Assembly (NCBI GenBank): GCA_964619555.1
Contig: CAZUDV010000009.1
Coordinates: 124,001 to 188,000, forward strand
Reading direction: 5' to 3'
Origin: JAGOPY01 sp964619555
GTDB taxonomy: Bacteria; Bacteroidota; Bacteroidia; Bacteroidales; JAGOPY01
Length of the DNA stretch: 64,000 bases
Below the pieces are notes generated by a model that saw only the letters and a list, made by a program, of their open reading frames with translations, did not search any database and was not told where the DNA came from. Position 1 is the stretch's first letter; each line of letters starts with the position of its first letter. Positions 26,370 to 35,413 of the stretch are shown here, in pieces. Position numbers and translations under genes: made by a program.

Positions 26370-28817
26370 ATGAAAAATATCAAGGCTGGTGCACCAGCCT
26401 TATTCCCATTCCTGTGCAGATGGGCCAGCCTTATCTTGTTGATCGTAATCCAAACCACCAGCGTAAGCGCTGAAGTTTCCGGTGAGATAAGGGGAGGCAT
26501 CATTTGCGGTGCGTCAGGCTAGCCGCTTGAGTACGCCACTGTCAGCCTGATGATGTTGCCTGATTCTGCCAATATGGCCAACGAGATCACTAATAATCGG
26601 GGGATGTTCCGCTTTGACGATCTTCCCGAAGGTTCCTATTATATTGTTATTCAATATTTAGGATATTACCCGATGATCATCCCCGGGATCGAAATTTCGG
26701 ATAGCATGGGCCGATATGACCTTGGAAAGATAGGAATGGAAGTTTCCGTGCAGGAATTGCAGGAATTCGGGATCAACGCGGAAAAGGATGCGGTGAACTA
26801 CGGTATCGACAAAAAGGTGGTGACCGTCAGCAAGGAGCTGGCAGCAGAAGGCGGTACAGCAGTGGATGCCCTGCAAAATGCACCCTCTGTTCAAGTGGAT
26901 GCATATGGGAACGTGCTGCTCAGGGGTAGTGCCGACTTCACCTTGCTGATAAACGGGAAACCCACCCTGTTGGAGGCCTCCCAGGTGCTGCAGCAGACCC
27001 TCGCGGAAACCATCGAAAGCATTGAGATCATTACCAATCCCTCGGCGAAATACGAGGCTGAGGGAACGGCAGGGATCATCAATATCAAACTTAAGAACAA
27101 ACAGGCGAATATGGCAGAAGGATTGCTCAACCTAAGCCTGGCAAACGGGGACAAATATTCCGGGAATATAATGCTGAACAAGCAATTCAGGAATTTCAGG
27201 ACCTTCGCCGGGTTCTCCTATTCGAACAAGACCCAGCGAACGGAAAACTGGGGATATCACGAAGTATTTGACACACCGGAAGATTTTCGGGACAGTATCA
27301 ATTCCCGGCGAAGGATACAAAGAGTGTCTTATGAATTCCAAATTGGGGCCGATTACGATATCAATGACCACGACAACCTTTCATTCTCCGCAAAAGTTGG
27401 GGAATGGCAGTTTTCCAGGGATATTTCTTCCATTTTTTCCATGAACCTGTTTATCCCGACTGACTCTTCCCTTATGGAAAACAATACGGAAGAATTTGTC
27501 CTGGCAAATAATTATGCCAGCGGGGATCTCAGCTATTCCCATCTTTTCAGGAATAAAGAGGGGCATAAAATCGATCTGGCAGCTTTTTACGGAGGAGTGA
27601 AAAACCAGACAGATGATGATTATTTCATTGATGAAGAGGATTATCTTCAGCAGATCCGAAATAGTTCCGATCGTTCACAATGGCGATTCAATGCGGATTA
27701 TACCCTGCCGATGAACCATGGCCTGACACTTGAAGCCGGACTTTTAGCTGATATACAGGGATCATCCTACGATTACACGGTCAATAAAATCACAGGATTG
27801 ACGGATTCCACCAATCATGAAGAAGATATCGTCGAGGAAATTGAATATAGGAATGATGTCATTGCCTCTTACCTCAGCTTAGCCGGGAACGTGAAAACAT
27901 GGTTCTCGTTCCAGGCCGGTGTGCGGGCCGAAACGTATGAGTACAGCTTCCGTGACAGGTCTGCCGGTGATGCTTTCAGTTCCGCTCACATCAATCTTTT
28001 TCCTTCGGTCCATCTTTCGAAGGAGCTGGGCCAGAGCCATAGGTTTGGCTTGAGTTACAGCAGAAGGGTTACACGGCCGGACGAATGGCAGCTAAGCCCC
28101 TTCGTATATTCTTCCGACAGTTATGAAACCTGGCGGGGCAACCCGGCACTTGAACAAAGCCTGATCGACTCATACGAACTCAGTTACCTTTGGATGATTG
28201 AAAAAATCAGGATGAATACAGAGCTCTTTTATCGATTTGCCCATTCACCAATCAGTTCATATCTCCTTGAAGAAAACGGTCAGTTCATTTTGACCTATGA
28301 AAACCTGGATAAAGAAAAAAATGCAGGCATTGACCTGATGGGTACGTATACGCCACTGGATTGGTTGCAATTCAGATTGGCTTTAAGTGTGTACCAATCA
28401 ACATGGGAGGGTACGTTGAGTGACGGAAACAGTTTACAAGGCAGCAGTATGATGGGAAATGGCAGTTTTACCTCCACGTTTACCATAAAGAAAAACACGT
28501 CACTGCAGTTCCTGGCCATCTATTATGCCCCGGGTGAGATCCCGCAGGGCCACGCCGATGCTTTTTATTATTTCGATTTTATCATAAAGCATTCTTTTTT
28601 CAAAAAGACGCTCTCCCTGAGCCTGCGGACACACAATACGTTCGATTCCGGTCTTTATCATTACTCTGCCAGCGGAAAGAACTATTATTCAGAAGGCTGG
28701 TACCGCTATGAAGGGCCGGTAGTGATCTTCAACCTGACATACAAGCTCAACAATTTCAAGCCCCGAGCGGATGATTCCGGGGTCAGGATTGATTTTGACA
28801 GCGGGCTGGATCATTAA
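26370..28817 (+). pseudogene. Outer-membrane beta-barrel (TonB receptor-like) gene interrupted by an amber codon
   Basis: Reading from the ATG at 26370, the frame gives a signal peptide (basic start, then LILLIVIQTTSVSA) and EVSGEIRGGIICGASG. A TAG at 26520-26522 comes next, then PLEYATVSLMMLPDS in the same frame through to 28817. The two halves together form a normal carboxypeptidase-regulatory-like domain, a plug region with VDALQNAPSVQVD and LRGSADFTLLINGKP (about residues 160-195) and a beta-barrel of the OMP_b-brl_3 type, 815 codons in all. The residue before PLEYATV is usually Gln or Lys, so one base change from CAG or AAG explains the stop. Restarting at the ATG at 26550 would leave no signal peptide. 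It could be a real pseudogene or a consensus error. Confidence 0.8.
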
Positions 28818-28835
28818 GATGCCATCTCTGTTTAT

Positions 28836-28862
28836 TGTCCAATTGCCAACTGTCCAACTTTC
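28836..28862. repeat. Short degenerate heptamer-like repeat before aspS
   Basis: GTCCAATTGCCAACTGTCCAAC repeats a TCCAACT/GCCAACT word about every seven bases. It lies between the interrupted receptor gene and aspS. Confidence 0.4.
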
Positions 28863-28899
28863 CCTATCTTCGTACCCTGAATTTCAACACAACATCCCT

Positions 28900-30657
28900 A
28901 TGCTCCGATCCCATACCTGCGGCGAACTTCGCCTTACAGATACCGGCAAAACCGTCACCCTCTCCGGATGGGTCCAGCGTTCCCGCGATCTTGGAGGCAT
29001 GACCTTTGTCGATCTGCGCGACCGCTACGGCATCACCCAGCTCGCTTTCAACATGGAGATCAATGCCGATCTATGCCTCCAGGCCCGCAAACTTGGCCGT
29101 GAATTTGTGATCGGCGCCACCGGTACTGTTATTGAACGCAGTTCCAAAAACCTGAAGATCCCCACGGGAGAGATCGAGATCATGGTGGAGAAATTGGAAG
29201 TGCTCAACAGTTCCAAAATACCGCCTTTTACCATTGAGGACGAAACCGACGGTGGCGAGGAGCTACGTATGCGCTACCGCTACCTCGACCTGCGCCGCAA
29301 CCCGCTTCGCCGTAACCTGGAGCTGCGCCACCGCATGGCCATCGAAACACGCAATTACATGGACTCGCAGGGATTTCTTGAGATCGAGACACCTTTCCTT
29401 ATCAAGTCCACCCCCGAGGGTGCCCGTGACTTCGTGGTGCCGTCGCGGGTGCACAACGGCTCGTTCTATGCCCTGCCGCAGTCGCCCCAAACCTTCAAAC
29501 AGATCCTGATGGTAGCCGGTTACGACCGCTATTATCAGATCGTACGCTGTTTTCGCGATGAGGACCTGCGCGCCGACCGGCAGCCGGAATTCACCCAGAT
29601 TGACTGTGAAATGGCGTTCGTGACACAGGATGACATCCTGGGCACTTTCGAAGGCTTGGCCCGGTATCTCTTCAAACAAATCAAAGGAGTTGATCCCGGG
29701 CAGTTCCCTCGAATGAGTTTCGCTGATGCGATGAAATATTATGGCTCTGATAAACCGGATATCCGGTTCGGGATGAAGTTTGTTGAACTGAACGACCTGT
29801 TAAAAAACAAAGGGTTTTCCGTATTTGATTCGGCAGAACTGGTGGTTGGAATTTGCGCCGATGGCTGCGGGGAATACTCCCGTAAACAGCTGGACGAACT
29901 GACTGAATTCGTGAAACGTCCGCAGATCGGGGCAAAGGGACTGGTCTATATCCAGCATAAGCAGGATGGCACCATCAAATCCACGGTCGATAAGTTTTAT
30001 TCTCCTGAAGACCTTGAAAAAGTGGCCGAAGCTTTCAATGCGAAGCCGAATGACCTTATCCTCATCCTGGCCGGTGATACCCATAAGACCCGAAAAGCGC
30101 TCAACGAGCTTCGACTCGAAATGGGCAACAGGCTTGGACTTCGTACGCCAGAAGACTTCAAACCTTTGTGGGTCGTTGATTTCCCGCTGCTCGAATGGGA
30201 CGAGGAAACCCGGCGCTTCTATGCCATGCACCACCCGTTCACTTCGCCCAAGCCTGAAGATATTCCCCTGCTCGACACCGATCCCGGTAAAGTCCGCGCC
30301 AACGCCTACGACCTGGTTATAAACGGAGTAGAGATTGGCGGCGGATCCATCCGTATCCACAACAAAGACCTGCAGAAAAAAATGTTCCAGATATTGGGAT
30401 TCACCGATGAAGATGCCCAGCTTCAGTTTGGCTTCCTGATGAATGCTTTTGAATACGGCGCTCCGCCCCACGGTGGCATAGCTTTCGGCTTCGACCGGTG
30501 GACGGCTCTTTTCGCGGGTGTTGATTCTATCCGTGACGTCATCGCGTTCCCCAAAAACAATGCGGCGCAGGACATGATGATCGAATCACCGGCAAGTATT
30601 TCAGGCGATCAGTTGAAAGAATTGGGGATTTCTGTCAATCCTGAAATGATTGGATGA
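28900..30657 (+). CDS. aspS: Aspartyl-tRNA synthetase
   Basis: The ATG at 28900 was chosen because the protein then begins with the usual MLRSHTCGELR; an open extension upstream overlaps the receptor gene and is not coding. The 585-residue class IIb enzyme has an N-terminal OB-fold anticodon-binding domain (VTLSGWVQRSRDLGGMTFVDLRDRYG), motif 2 with FRDEDLRADRQPEFTQID, a bacterial-type GAD insertion in the middle (about residues 290-420) and motif 3 GIAFGFDRW near the C-terminus, followed by FPKNNAAQD. It attaches Asp to tRNA-Asp. A TATCTTCG just upstream may be the -7 element. Confidence 0.95.
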   Translation: MLRSHTCGELRLTDTGKTVTLSGWVQRSRDLGGMTFVDLRDRYGITQLAFNMEINADLCLQARKLGREFVIGATGTVIERSSKNLKIPTGEIEIMVEKLEVLNSSKIPPFTIEDETDGGEELRMRYRYLDLRRNPLRRNLELRHRMAIETRNYMDSQGFLEIETPFLIKSTPEGARDFVVPSRVHNGSFYALPQSPQTFKQILMVAGYDRYYQIVRCFRDEDLRADRQPEFTQIDCEMAFVTQDDILGTFEGLARYLFKQIKGVDPGQFPRMSFADAMKYYGSDKPDIRFGMKFVELNDLLKNKGFSVFDSAELVVGICADGCGEYSRKQLDELTEFVKRPQIGAKGLVYIQHKQDGTIKSTVDKFYSPEDLEKVAEAFNAKPNDLILILAGDTHKTRKALNELRLEMGNRLGLRTPEDFKPLWVVDFPLLEWDEETRRFYAMHHPFTSPKPEDIPLLDTDPGKVRANAYDLVINGVEIGGGSIRIHNKDLQKKMFQILGFTDEDAQLQFGFLMNAFEYGAPPHGGIAFGFDRWTALFAGVDSIRDVIAFPKNNAAQDMMIESPASISGDQLKELGISVNPEMIG

Positions 30658-30758
30658 AATAGTTAAGTAATTTTATCTTAAAAATTAGTCTTTTCAACCT
30701 TATTGAACATCGTTCCCGCATCTGAATCAGCTTAAAATTGAATTCTTAATGATGCAGT

Positions 30759-32528
30759 ATGTTTAAGAATGAGATTGACCGGCCTGGAAAAGTACCTTTC
30801 TCTTCCGGGATGGTCAATTCTTCCATGCGTATTGCATATTGGCTCGGAACCATCGGAATCATAACCCTCATTTATAATGTCGGATTTGAACCTTCCGATA
30901 CCGCCCTTTTTATTATTAATACGATTTTCCTCCTTGTTTTGACAAGCGGATTTTATTTCATTATCGCACGTCATACGTTAACAAAGGAAAAACTAGGAAA
31001 AAAGGTCTGGATACCGGATATTATCCTCTCAGTTTTAATATTGTTCACTTTAGTCAGGTTAATCACGGAATTCAATTCAGGATTGCCTTTCCGAAATCCC
31101 TGGCTTACTTTTTCCCTTATGTTGCTTTTTTTGAGGGAACTGGGGAATTACCGGATTGAAGTTAAAAAACAATACTTGAATCCAGCCCAATTGTTCATTA
31201 TCAGTTTCTTGGGAATCATTCTGGCAGGAACTTTTCTGCTGATGCTCCCCAGGGCCACTTTGTCGGGTATCAGGTTCATCGATGCTCTTTTTACTGCCAC
31301 AAGTGCAGTTTGCGTAACCGGACTGGCTGTTGTCGACACGGGAAAGTTCTTTTCCCCTCTGGGACAGACAATCATCATCATTCTCATTCAAGCAGGTGGA
31401 CTTGGTATCATGACTTTCACAAGCTATTTCGGATATTTTTTCAAAGGTGGGGCATCTTATCAGAACAGACTGATGATCAGAGATATGACGAATACGGACA
31501 GGATATCGGATGTGTTTAATACATTGAAGAAAATCCTGTTAATCACTTTTCTGATTGAATTTGCCGGAGCCGTGATGATCTTCCTGACCGTTGACCGGTC
31601 GCTGATTCCTGAAACTGTTGAAAGGATATTTTTCTCACTTTTCCATTCCGTTTCAGCTTTTTGCAATGCGGGTTTTTCGACCCTGACCAACAGCTTATAC
31701 GAAACCGGGTACCGGTACAATTATCCGCTCCACCTTATCATTTCCATACTGATCATTTTCGGAGGATTGGGATTTCCGATCGTTTTCAATGCCTTATCGT
31801 ATTTAAGACATCATATTTTAAAGTTAATAATCCCCGGTTACTCGTTTTCTCCATGGATTCTGGGCATCAATACAAGAATCGTTCTGGTTACAACCGTGGC
31901 ATTGCTGATAGGTGGAACCGGGTTGATTTATTTGACAGAATACAACAATACCCTGGCTGAGCACAATGCCTTCGGAAAAATAGTGACCGCATTTTTCAGT
32001 GCCACGACTCCCAGAACTGCAGGATTCAATACAATTGACACCACAGCTCTGAATGTTTCAACCATAATGATTGTTTTTCTTTTGATGTGGATTGGCGCAT
32101 CGCCGGGTTCTACCGGTGGTGGTATTAAAACCACCACATTTGCCATATCGGTATTCAATTTTCTCAGCCTTGCCAAAGGCAAAGACAGGGTGGAAGTATT
32201 TAAAAGAGAGATCTCCCCTATCACTATCCGCAGGGCTTATTCGGCCATAACACTGTCGTTGATTGTGATCTGTACAGCCGTTGCTCTCCTGTCAGTCTTC
32301 GAGAAAGACAAAGACCTTTTCAAGTTGGCATTTGAAACGGTGTCGGCATTTGGAACGGTAGGATTGAGCCTTGGGATAACCGGGTCCTTAAGTGTTCCCG
32401 GCAAGATCATTATCGTATTGACAATGTTTATCGGCCGGGTGAGCATGCTGACCTTGCTGGTAGCATTCATGCGACGAGTAGTCAATTTGAAATATAAACT
32501 CCCCGCTGAAGACGTCTTAATAAATTAA
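30759..32528 (+). CDS. trkH: TrkH/KtrB-type potassium uptake membrane subunit
   Basis: A 589-residue polytopic membrane protein. After an N-terminal extension with several extra helices, the four pore loops of the Trk/Ktr/HKT superfamily are visible: SAVCVTGLAVVD near residue 178, SAFCNAGFS near 297, TTPRTAGFNT near 415 and SAFGTVGLS near 527. Each has the glycine that forms the K+ (or Na+) selectivity ring. It moves K+ across the inner membrane. The gating subunit, trkA/ktrA, starts 11 bp downstream, so the two form an operon. The N-terminal extension of about 130 residues is typical of Bacteroidota TrkH. Confidence 0.93.
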   Translation: MFKNEIDRPGKVPFSSGMVNSSMRIAYWLGTIGIITLIYNVGFEPSDTALFIINTIFLLVLTSGFYFIIARHTLTKEKLGKKVWIPDIILSVLILFTLVRLITEFNSGLPFRNPWLTFSLMLLFLRELGNYRIEVKKQYLNPAQLFIISFLGIILAGTFLLMLPRATLSGIRFIDALFTATSAVCVTGLAVVDTGKFFSPLGQTIIIILIQAGGLGIMTFTSYFGYFFKGGASYQNRLMIRDMTNTDRISDVFNTLKKILLITFLIEFAGAVMIFLTVDRSLIPETVERIFFSLFHSVSAFCNAGFSTLTNSLYETGYRYNYPLHLIISILIIFGGLGFPIVFNALSYLRHHILKLIIPGYSFSPWILGINTRIVLVTTVALLIGGTGLIYLTEYNNTLAEHNAFGKIVTAFFSATTPRTAGFNTIDTTALNVSTIMIVFLLMWIGASPGSTGGGIKTTTFAISVFNFLSLAKGKDRVEVFKREISPITIRRAYSAITLSLIVICTAVALLSVFEKDKDLFKLAFETVSAFGTVGLSLGITGSLSVPGKIIIVLTMFIGRVSMLTLLVAFMRRVVNLKYKLPAEDVLIN

Positions 32529-32539
32529 AATTAGAAGGC

Positions 32540-33226
32540 ATGAAATTCATCATAATTGGATTAGGAACTTTTGGTTCGTCCCTTGCATTTAAGCTGACCG
32601 GCATGGGCCATGAAGTTATTGGAGTGGACAGCAAATTGAGCAAGGTAGAATCCTTGAAAGAAAAGATCACTCATACCATCTGTCTCGATTCTACCGATGC
32701 GATGGCTGTTAAGCACCTGCCGCTGGAAGATACGGACGTGGTGGTAGTCAGCATTGGTGAGGATGAAGGAGCCAGTATTTTGACCACAGCCCTGATGAAA
32801 CAATTCAATGTCAAGAGGTTGATCAGCAGGGCTGTATCGCCATTGCACGAGACGATTCTCCAGGCCATGGAAGTGGATGAAATAGTACATCCCGAGGAAG
32901 AAACCGCGGAGCGGTGGGCCAAGAAACTGCACATCAAGGGTGTGATTGATTCTTTTGAATTAACCGGGGAGTACCATATTATCGAAGCAACAGTTCCTCC
33001 CCATCTTGCAGGGAAAACGCTGGAGGAGCTGGCTGTCAGAAGGAATTACAACGTCATAGTATTGACGACCATTAAAACGGTTGAAGTCAAAAACATGCTT
33101 GGACTGATGAGGAAAGTGAAAAAAGTGCAGGATGTAGCCTCTGCCAAAACACTGCTGGCGGAAAATGACGTACTGGTGCTTTATGGGAGGATGCGGGAGA
33201 TAAAGAAATTTCTGAATAAGGAGTGA
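32540..33226 (+). CDS. trkA: TrkA/KtrA-type RCK regulatory subunit
   Basis: A 228-residue cytosolic protein with an N-terminal Rossmann RCK domain (IIGLGTFGSSLA giving the GxGxxG nucleotide site, then VIGVD). A linker leads to an RCK_C domain from about residue 145. The single-RCK length is that of KtrA rather than the doubled TrkA of E. coli. It forms a ring under the TrkH/KtrB channel and gates it on binding nucleotides. It lies 11 bp after trkH. A strong hairpin follows the stop. Confidence 0.93.
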   Translation: MKFIIIGLGTFGSSLAFKLTGMGHEVIGVDSKLSKVESLKEKITHTICLDSTDAMAVKHLPLEDTDVVVVSIGEDEGASILTTALMKQFNVKRLISRAVSPLHETILQAMEVDEIVHPEEETAERWAKKLHIKGVIDSFELTGEYHIIEATVPPHLAGKTLEELAVRRNYNVIVLTTIKTVEVKNMLGLMRKVKKVQDVASAKTLLAENDVLVLYGRMREIKKFLNKE

Positions 33227-33234
33227 GCGGGGGT

Positions 33235-33273
33235 GGACCTCACAGGTAACCTCACAGGTTACCTGTGAGGTCC
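33235..33273. terminator. 17-bp perfect stem-loop after trkA
   Basis: GGACCTCACAGGTAACC (33235-33251), loop TCACA, then its exact complement (33257-33273). GC-rich enough to stop polymerase, although no T-run follows directly; the palindrome copy 4 begins 3 bp later and has one. Confidence 0.6.
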
Positions 33274-33276
33274 CCC

Positions 33277-33314
33277 AAAAATCGTACTACCACTATAGTC
33301 GTAGTACGATTTTT
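33277..33314. repeat. CCACTATAGTGG palindrome, copy 4
   Basis: 38 bp, arms of 19 nt with one mismatch, ending in ATTTTT. Placed between trkA and the OB-fold gene, directly behind the stem-loop. Confidence 0.9.
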
Positions 33315-33381
33315 ATCAAACCAACCCCAATCCTCAACAAATCCTTCATTCATTTGTTTTTTCATCATAAACAGTCATGCT

Positions 33382-33756
33382 ATGCCCCTCTCGTCGGTAA
33401 AAGATTTTTGTCTCTTTTTGTTATTGTTACCCTTGGCGTCAATCTCCCAAACCAATCCATACAATGACAAGATTTCAACCATCGTGGCCTCCAAAACGGA
33501 TGGCCAGTCGGTGCTGGTCACTGGGAAAATTATGGAGTGGAAAAAAGAAAACCGGTTCGTGCTGGAAGATGAGACCGGTAGCATCCAGGTGAAGTATGTC
33601 AATGAGTTGAAGGAGATTTCACTGAATGACGAAATCCTGATATCCGGCAAGATCGGATTGGATGATAACGGCCGAAAGGAGATACGGCTTGAAACTTACC
33701 GTAAATTAAAATTCGTCAAAGACCCCTCAAACTGCTGTAAACCTGAGATAGATTGA
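33382..33756 (+). CDS. Small secreted OB-fold protein
   Basis: 124 residues from the ATG at 33382, which gives a signal-peptide-like start (DFCLFLLLLPLASISQ). The upstream open extension is only read-through of the palindrome. The mature part, with VLVTGKIMEWKKENRFVLEDETGSIQVKYVN and LNDEILISGKIG, is a single OB fold of the bacterial BOF/YgiW type or a related nucleic-acid-binding-like OB domain. The C-terminus has Asn-Cys-Cys-Lys-Pro. Bacterial OB-fold (BOF) proteins are periplasmic and linked to stress tolerance, but the ligand here is unknown. It is convergent with the alkaline phosphatase gene, 81 bp away. Confidence 0.65.
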   Translation: MPLSSVKDFCLFLLLLPLASISQTNPYNDKISTIVASKTDGQSVLVTGKIMEWKKENRFVLEDETGSIQVKYVNELKEISLNDEILISGKIGLDDNGRKEIRLETYRKLKFVKDPSNCCKPEID

Positions 33757-33837
33757 AGGCGTGTCAATCCCTGCCAGGGTTTATTATCTTCATTTATTGC
33801 GCATTGAGAAATGTACCTGTGCAATGTGAAATGAAAT

Positions 33838-35277
33838 TCACCAGACTCCCATCAATTCTCCGATAAACTTCGGGATATCTGTATTATCTAAGTATCCGGT
33901 AAATTTTTCTGCGCCGGTCCCGCTCGTGAAGATGGGAACATTTATGCCTGTATGTGCGCCGGTACCCCACGAAATACCAGCCTTTTCGTTCAATAACCCT
34001 ACCGCTTCCGAGATAAAAGGATCATATCCGCCGTAGGTGCCGTCCGTTTCCTGTGCCTTATAAACACTGCCCACAAAAAGCTCCTTCAAGACCACAGTCT
34101 CAGTGCTGTCGAGCAGGGTCCCGTTTATCCTGCTGTTCAGTCCCATCTCATTTTCCAAAACCTTAAGCATGCGGCTGAAGTCCGCTGTGGTGTCGGAGGT
34201 GCGGTTTGCCCTGAAATCCTGGACAATGAAGCTCATGGCTTCTTCCGATGTCTTCTGGTATTTGAGTAACTGAGGATTGAATTCATACCGGGTATCATTA
34301 TGTCCGAGTGACATGCCTCCCGTCTCATGATCAGCGGTAACGATGATCAGGGTTTCATCTGGATGCTGCCTGTTAAATTCCACCGCTATTCTGATGGCTT
34401 CATCAAAAGCGATCACTTCATGGATCACCGTCGCGGCATCGTTGGAATGTCCTGCCCAGTCAATTTTTCCGCCTTCTACCATCAGGAAAAATCCCCTCTC
34501 ATTATCCAGCATTTCTATGGCTTTTTCCGTAAACTCCGCAAGTGTAATATCGCCCGGATTCATATCAATGGAAAAAGGAAGTGAATTCTCGGATTCCGAA
34601 CGCGGAGAGAACACCAGTGCCTTTCCGCTGCCGGGTTTCAGCTGTTCAAACCCTTCCCGGGTGTTGATAAGCTGATAACCATTTGATTGCGCAAGTTGCA
34701 AAAGGTTCACCGGCCGGCCCTGGAAAATGCCATCCGGCTTGATAAATCCTCCCCCGGCGAAAAATTCGAATTGGCTTTTTGGGAGTTCCATGCCAATCTC
34801 AAAGTACATATCCCGCTCAAGCTGATGGGCATAAAATGCAGCCGGGGTAGCATGATCAATGGATACGGTGGTGACAATCCCGACTTTGTACCCTGCTTTT
34901 TTTGCTTTTATAGCTATCGATTCATATGGCACCTTTCCAGTGGGATCCATGCCCAGAATGCCGTTATTTGTTTTATTCCCGGTTGCCAGGGCTGTGCCCG
35001 CCGCGGCTGAACAGGTTATCAACTCATTGTTCGAATAGGTGCTGACGGTCCCGACTTGCGGAAACTGCGTGAATGTCAGTCGCTCCAGTCCCGTTTTTCC
35101 CTGTACGGCAGCCCTGTATGCTTCCGTGGCATTGACCTGGGCCAGTCCCATCCCGTCGCCAATAAAAAGAAAGACATATTTGACCTTTTCTTCCTGTGAA
35201 GTGACACTTTGTGCAAAATTGGCCGGATGAAGGCCCAGGAAAATCAAATACAGAAAGACAATCCGGAATGGTTTCAT
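33838..35277 (-). CDS. Alkaline phosphatase
   Basis: 479 residues. A signal peptide (RIVFLYLIFLGLHPANFAQ) targets the enzyme to the periplasm or outside. VFLFIGDGMG (about residues 35-44) carries a metal-binding Asp. The nucleophile segment reads ITCSAAAGTALATG with Ser90, the usual Asp before the Ser being replaced by Cys. Later, EGGKIDWAGHSND and TADHETGGMSLG hold the remaining zinc ligands. The end has a GTGAHTGINVPIFTSG stretch with the last His. It releases phosphate from monoesters. It stands alone; a TATTTTTG box lies 21 bp upstream. Confidence 0.93.
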   Translation of the reverse strand: MKPFRIVFLYLIFLGLHPANFAQSVTSQEEKVKYVFLFIGDGMGLAQVNATEAYRAAVQGKTGLERLTFTQFPQVGTVSTYSNNELITCSAAAGTALATGNKTNNGILGMDPTGKVPYESIAIKAKKAGYKVGIVTTVSIDHATPAAFYAHQLERDMYFEIGMELPKSQFEFFAGGGFIKPDGIFQGRPVNLLQLAQSNGYQLINTREGFEQLKPGSGKALVFSPRSESENSLPFSIDMNPGDITLAEFTEKAIEMLDNERGFFLMVEGGKIDWAGHSNDAATVIHEVIAFDEAIRIAVEFNRQHPDETLIIVTADHETGGMSLGHNDTRYEFNPQLLKYQKTSEEAMSFIVQDFRANRTSDTTADFSRMLKVLENEMGLNSRINGTLLDSTETVVLKELFVGSVYKAQETDGTYGGYDPFISEAVGLLNEKAGISWGTGAHTGINVPIFTSGTGAEKFTGYLDNTDIPKFIGELMGVW

Positions 35278-35297
35278 ATCAAATATTAATCAGGTTG

Positions 35298-35305
35298 CAA
35301 AAATA
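35298..35305 (-). promoter_or_regulatory. -7 promoter element (TATTTTTG) for alkaline phosphatase
   Basis: Perfect TAnnTTTG on the minus strand, 21 bp before the start codon. No good -33 TTTG is seen at the expected distance. Confidence 0.5.
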
Positions 35306-35413
35306 AGGGATTTAAGTGTTTCATTCATGAAGATAAGGTTATGAAATGTATGAATGGAGCCCTTTCGACAGGGAGTTACCGGTAGGTTAATTCATCGTAA
35401 CTTTGCCGGCGAA

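Noticed and set aside
26279..26503. 74-codon minus-strand frame before the receptor gene
   Set aside because: It lies opposite the signal-peptide part of the interrupted receptor gene, which has clear homology on the plus strand.
26520..26522. Recoded amber (TAG read as an amino acid)
   Set aside because: TAG serves as a normal stop for other intact genes in the window, and no suppressor tRNA is seen.
28771..28899. Longer start for aspS
   Set aside because: Overlaps the end of the receptor gene and adds sequence unlike AspRS; ATG 28900 gives the conserved N-terminus.
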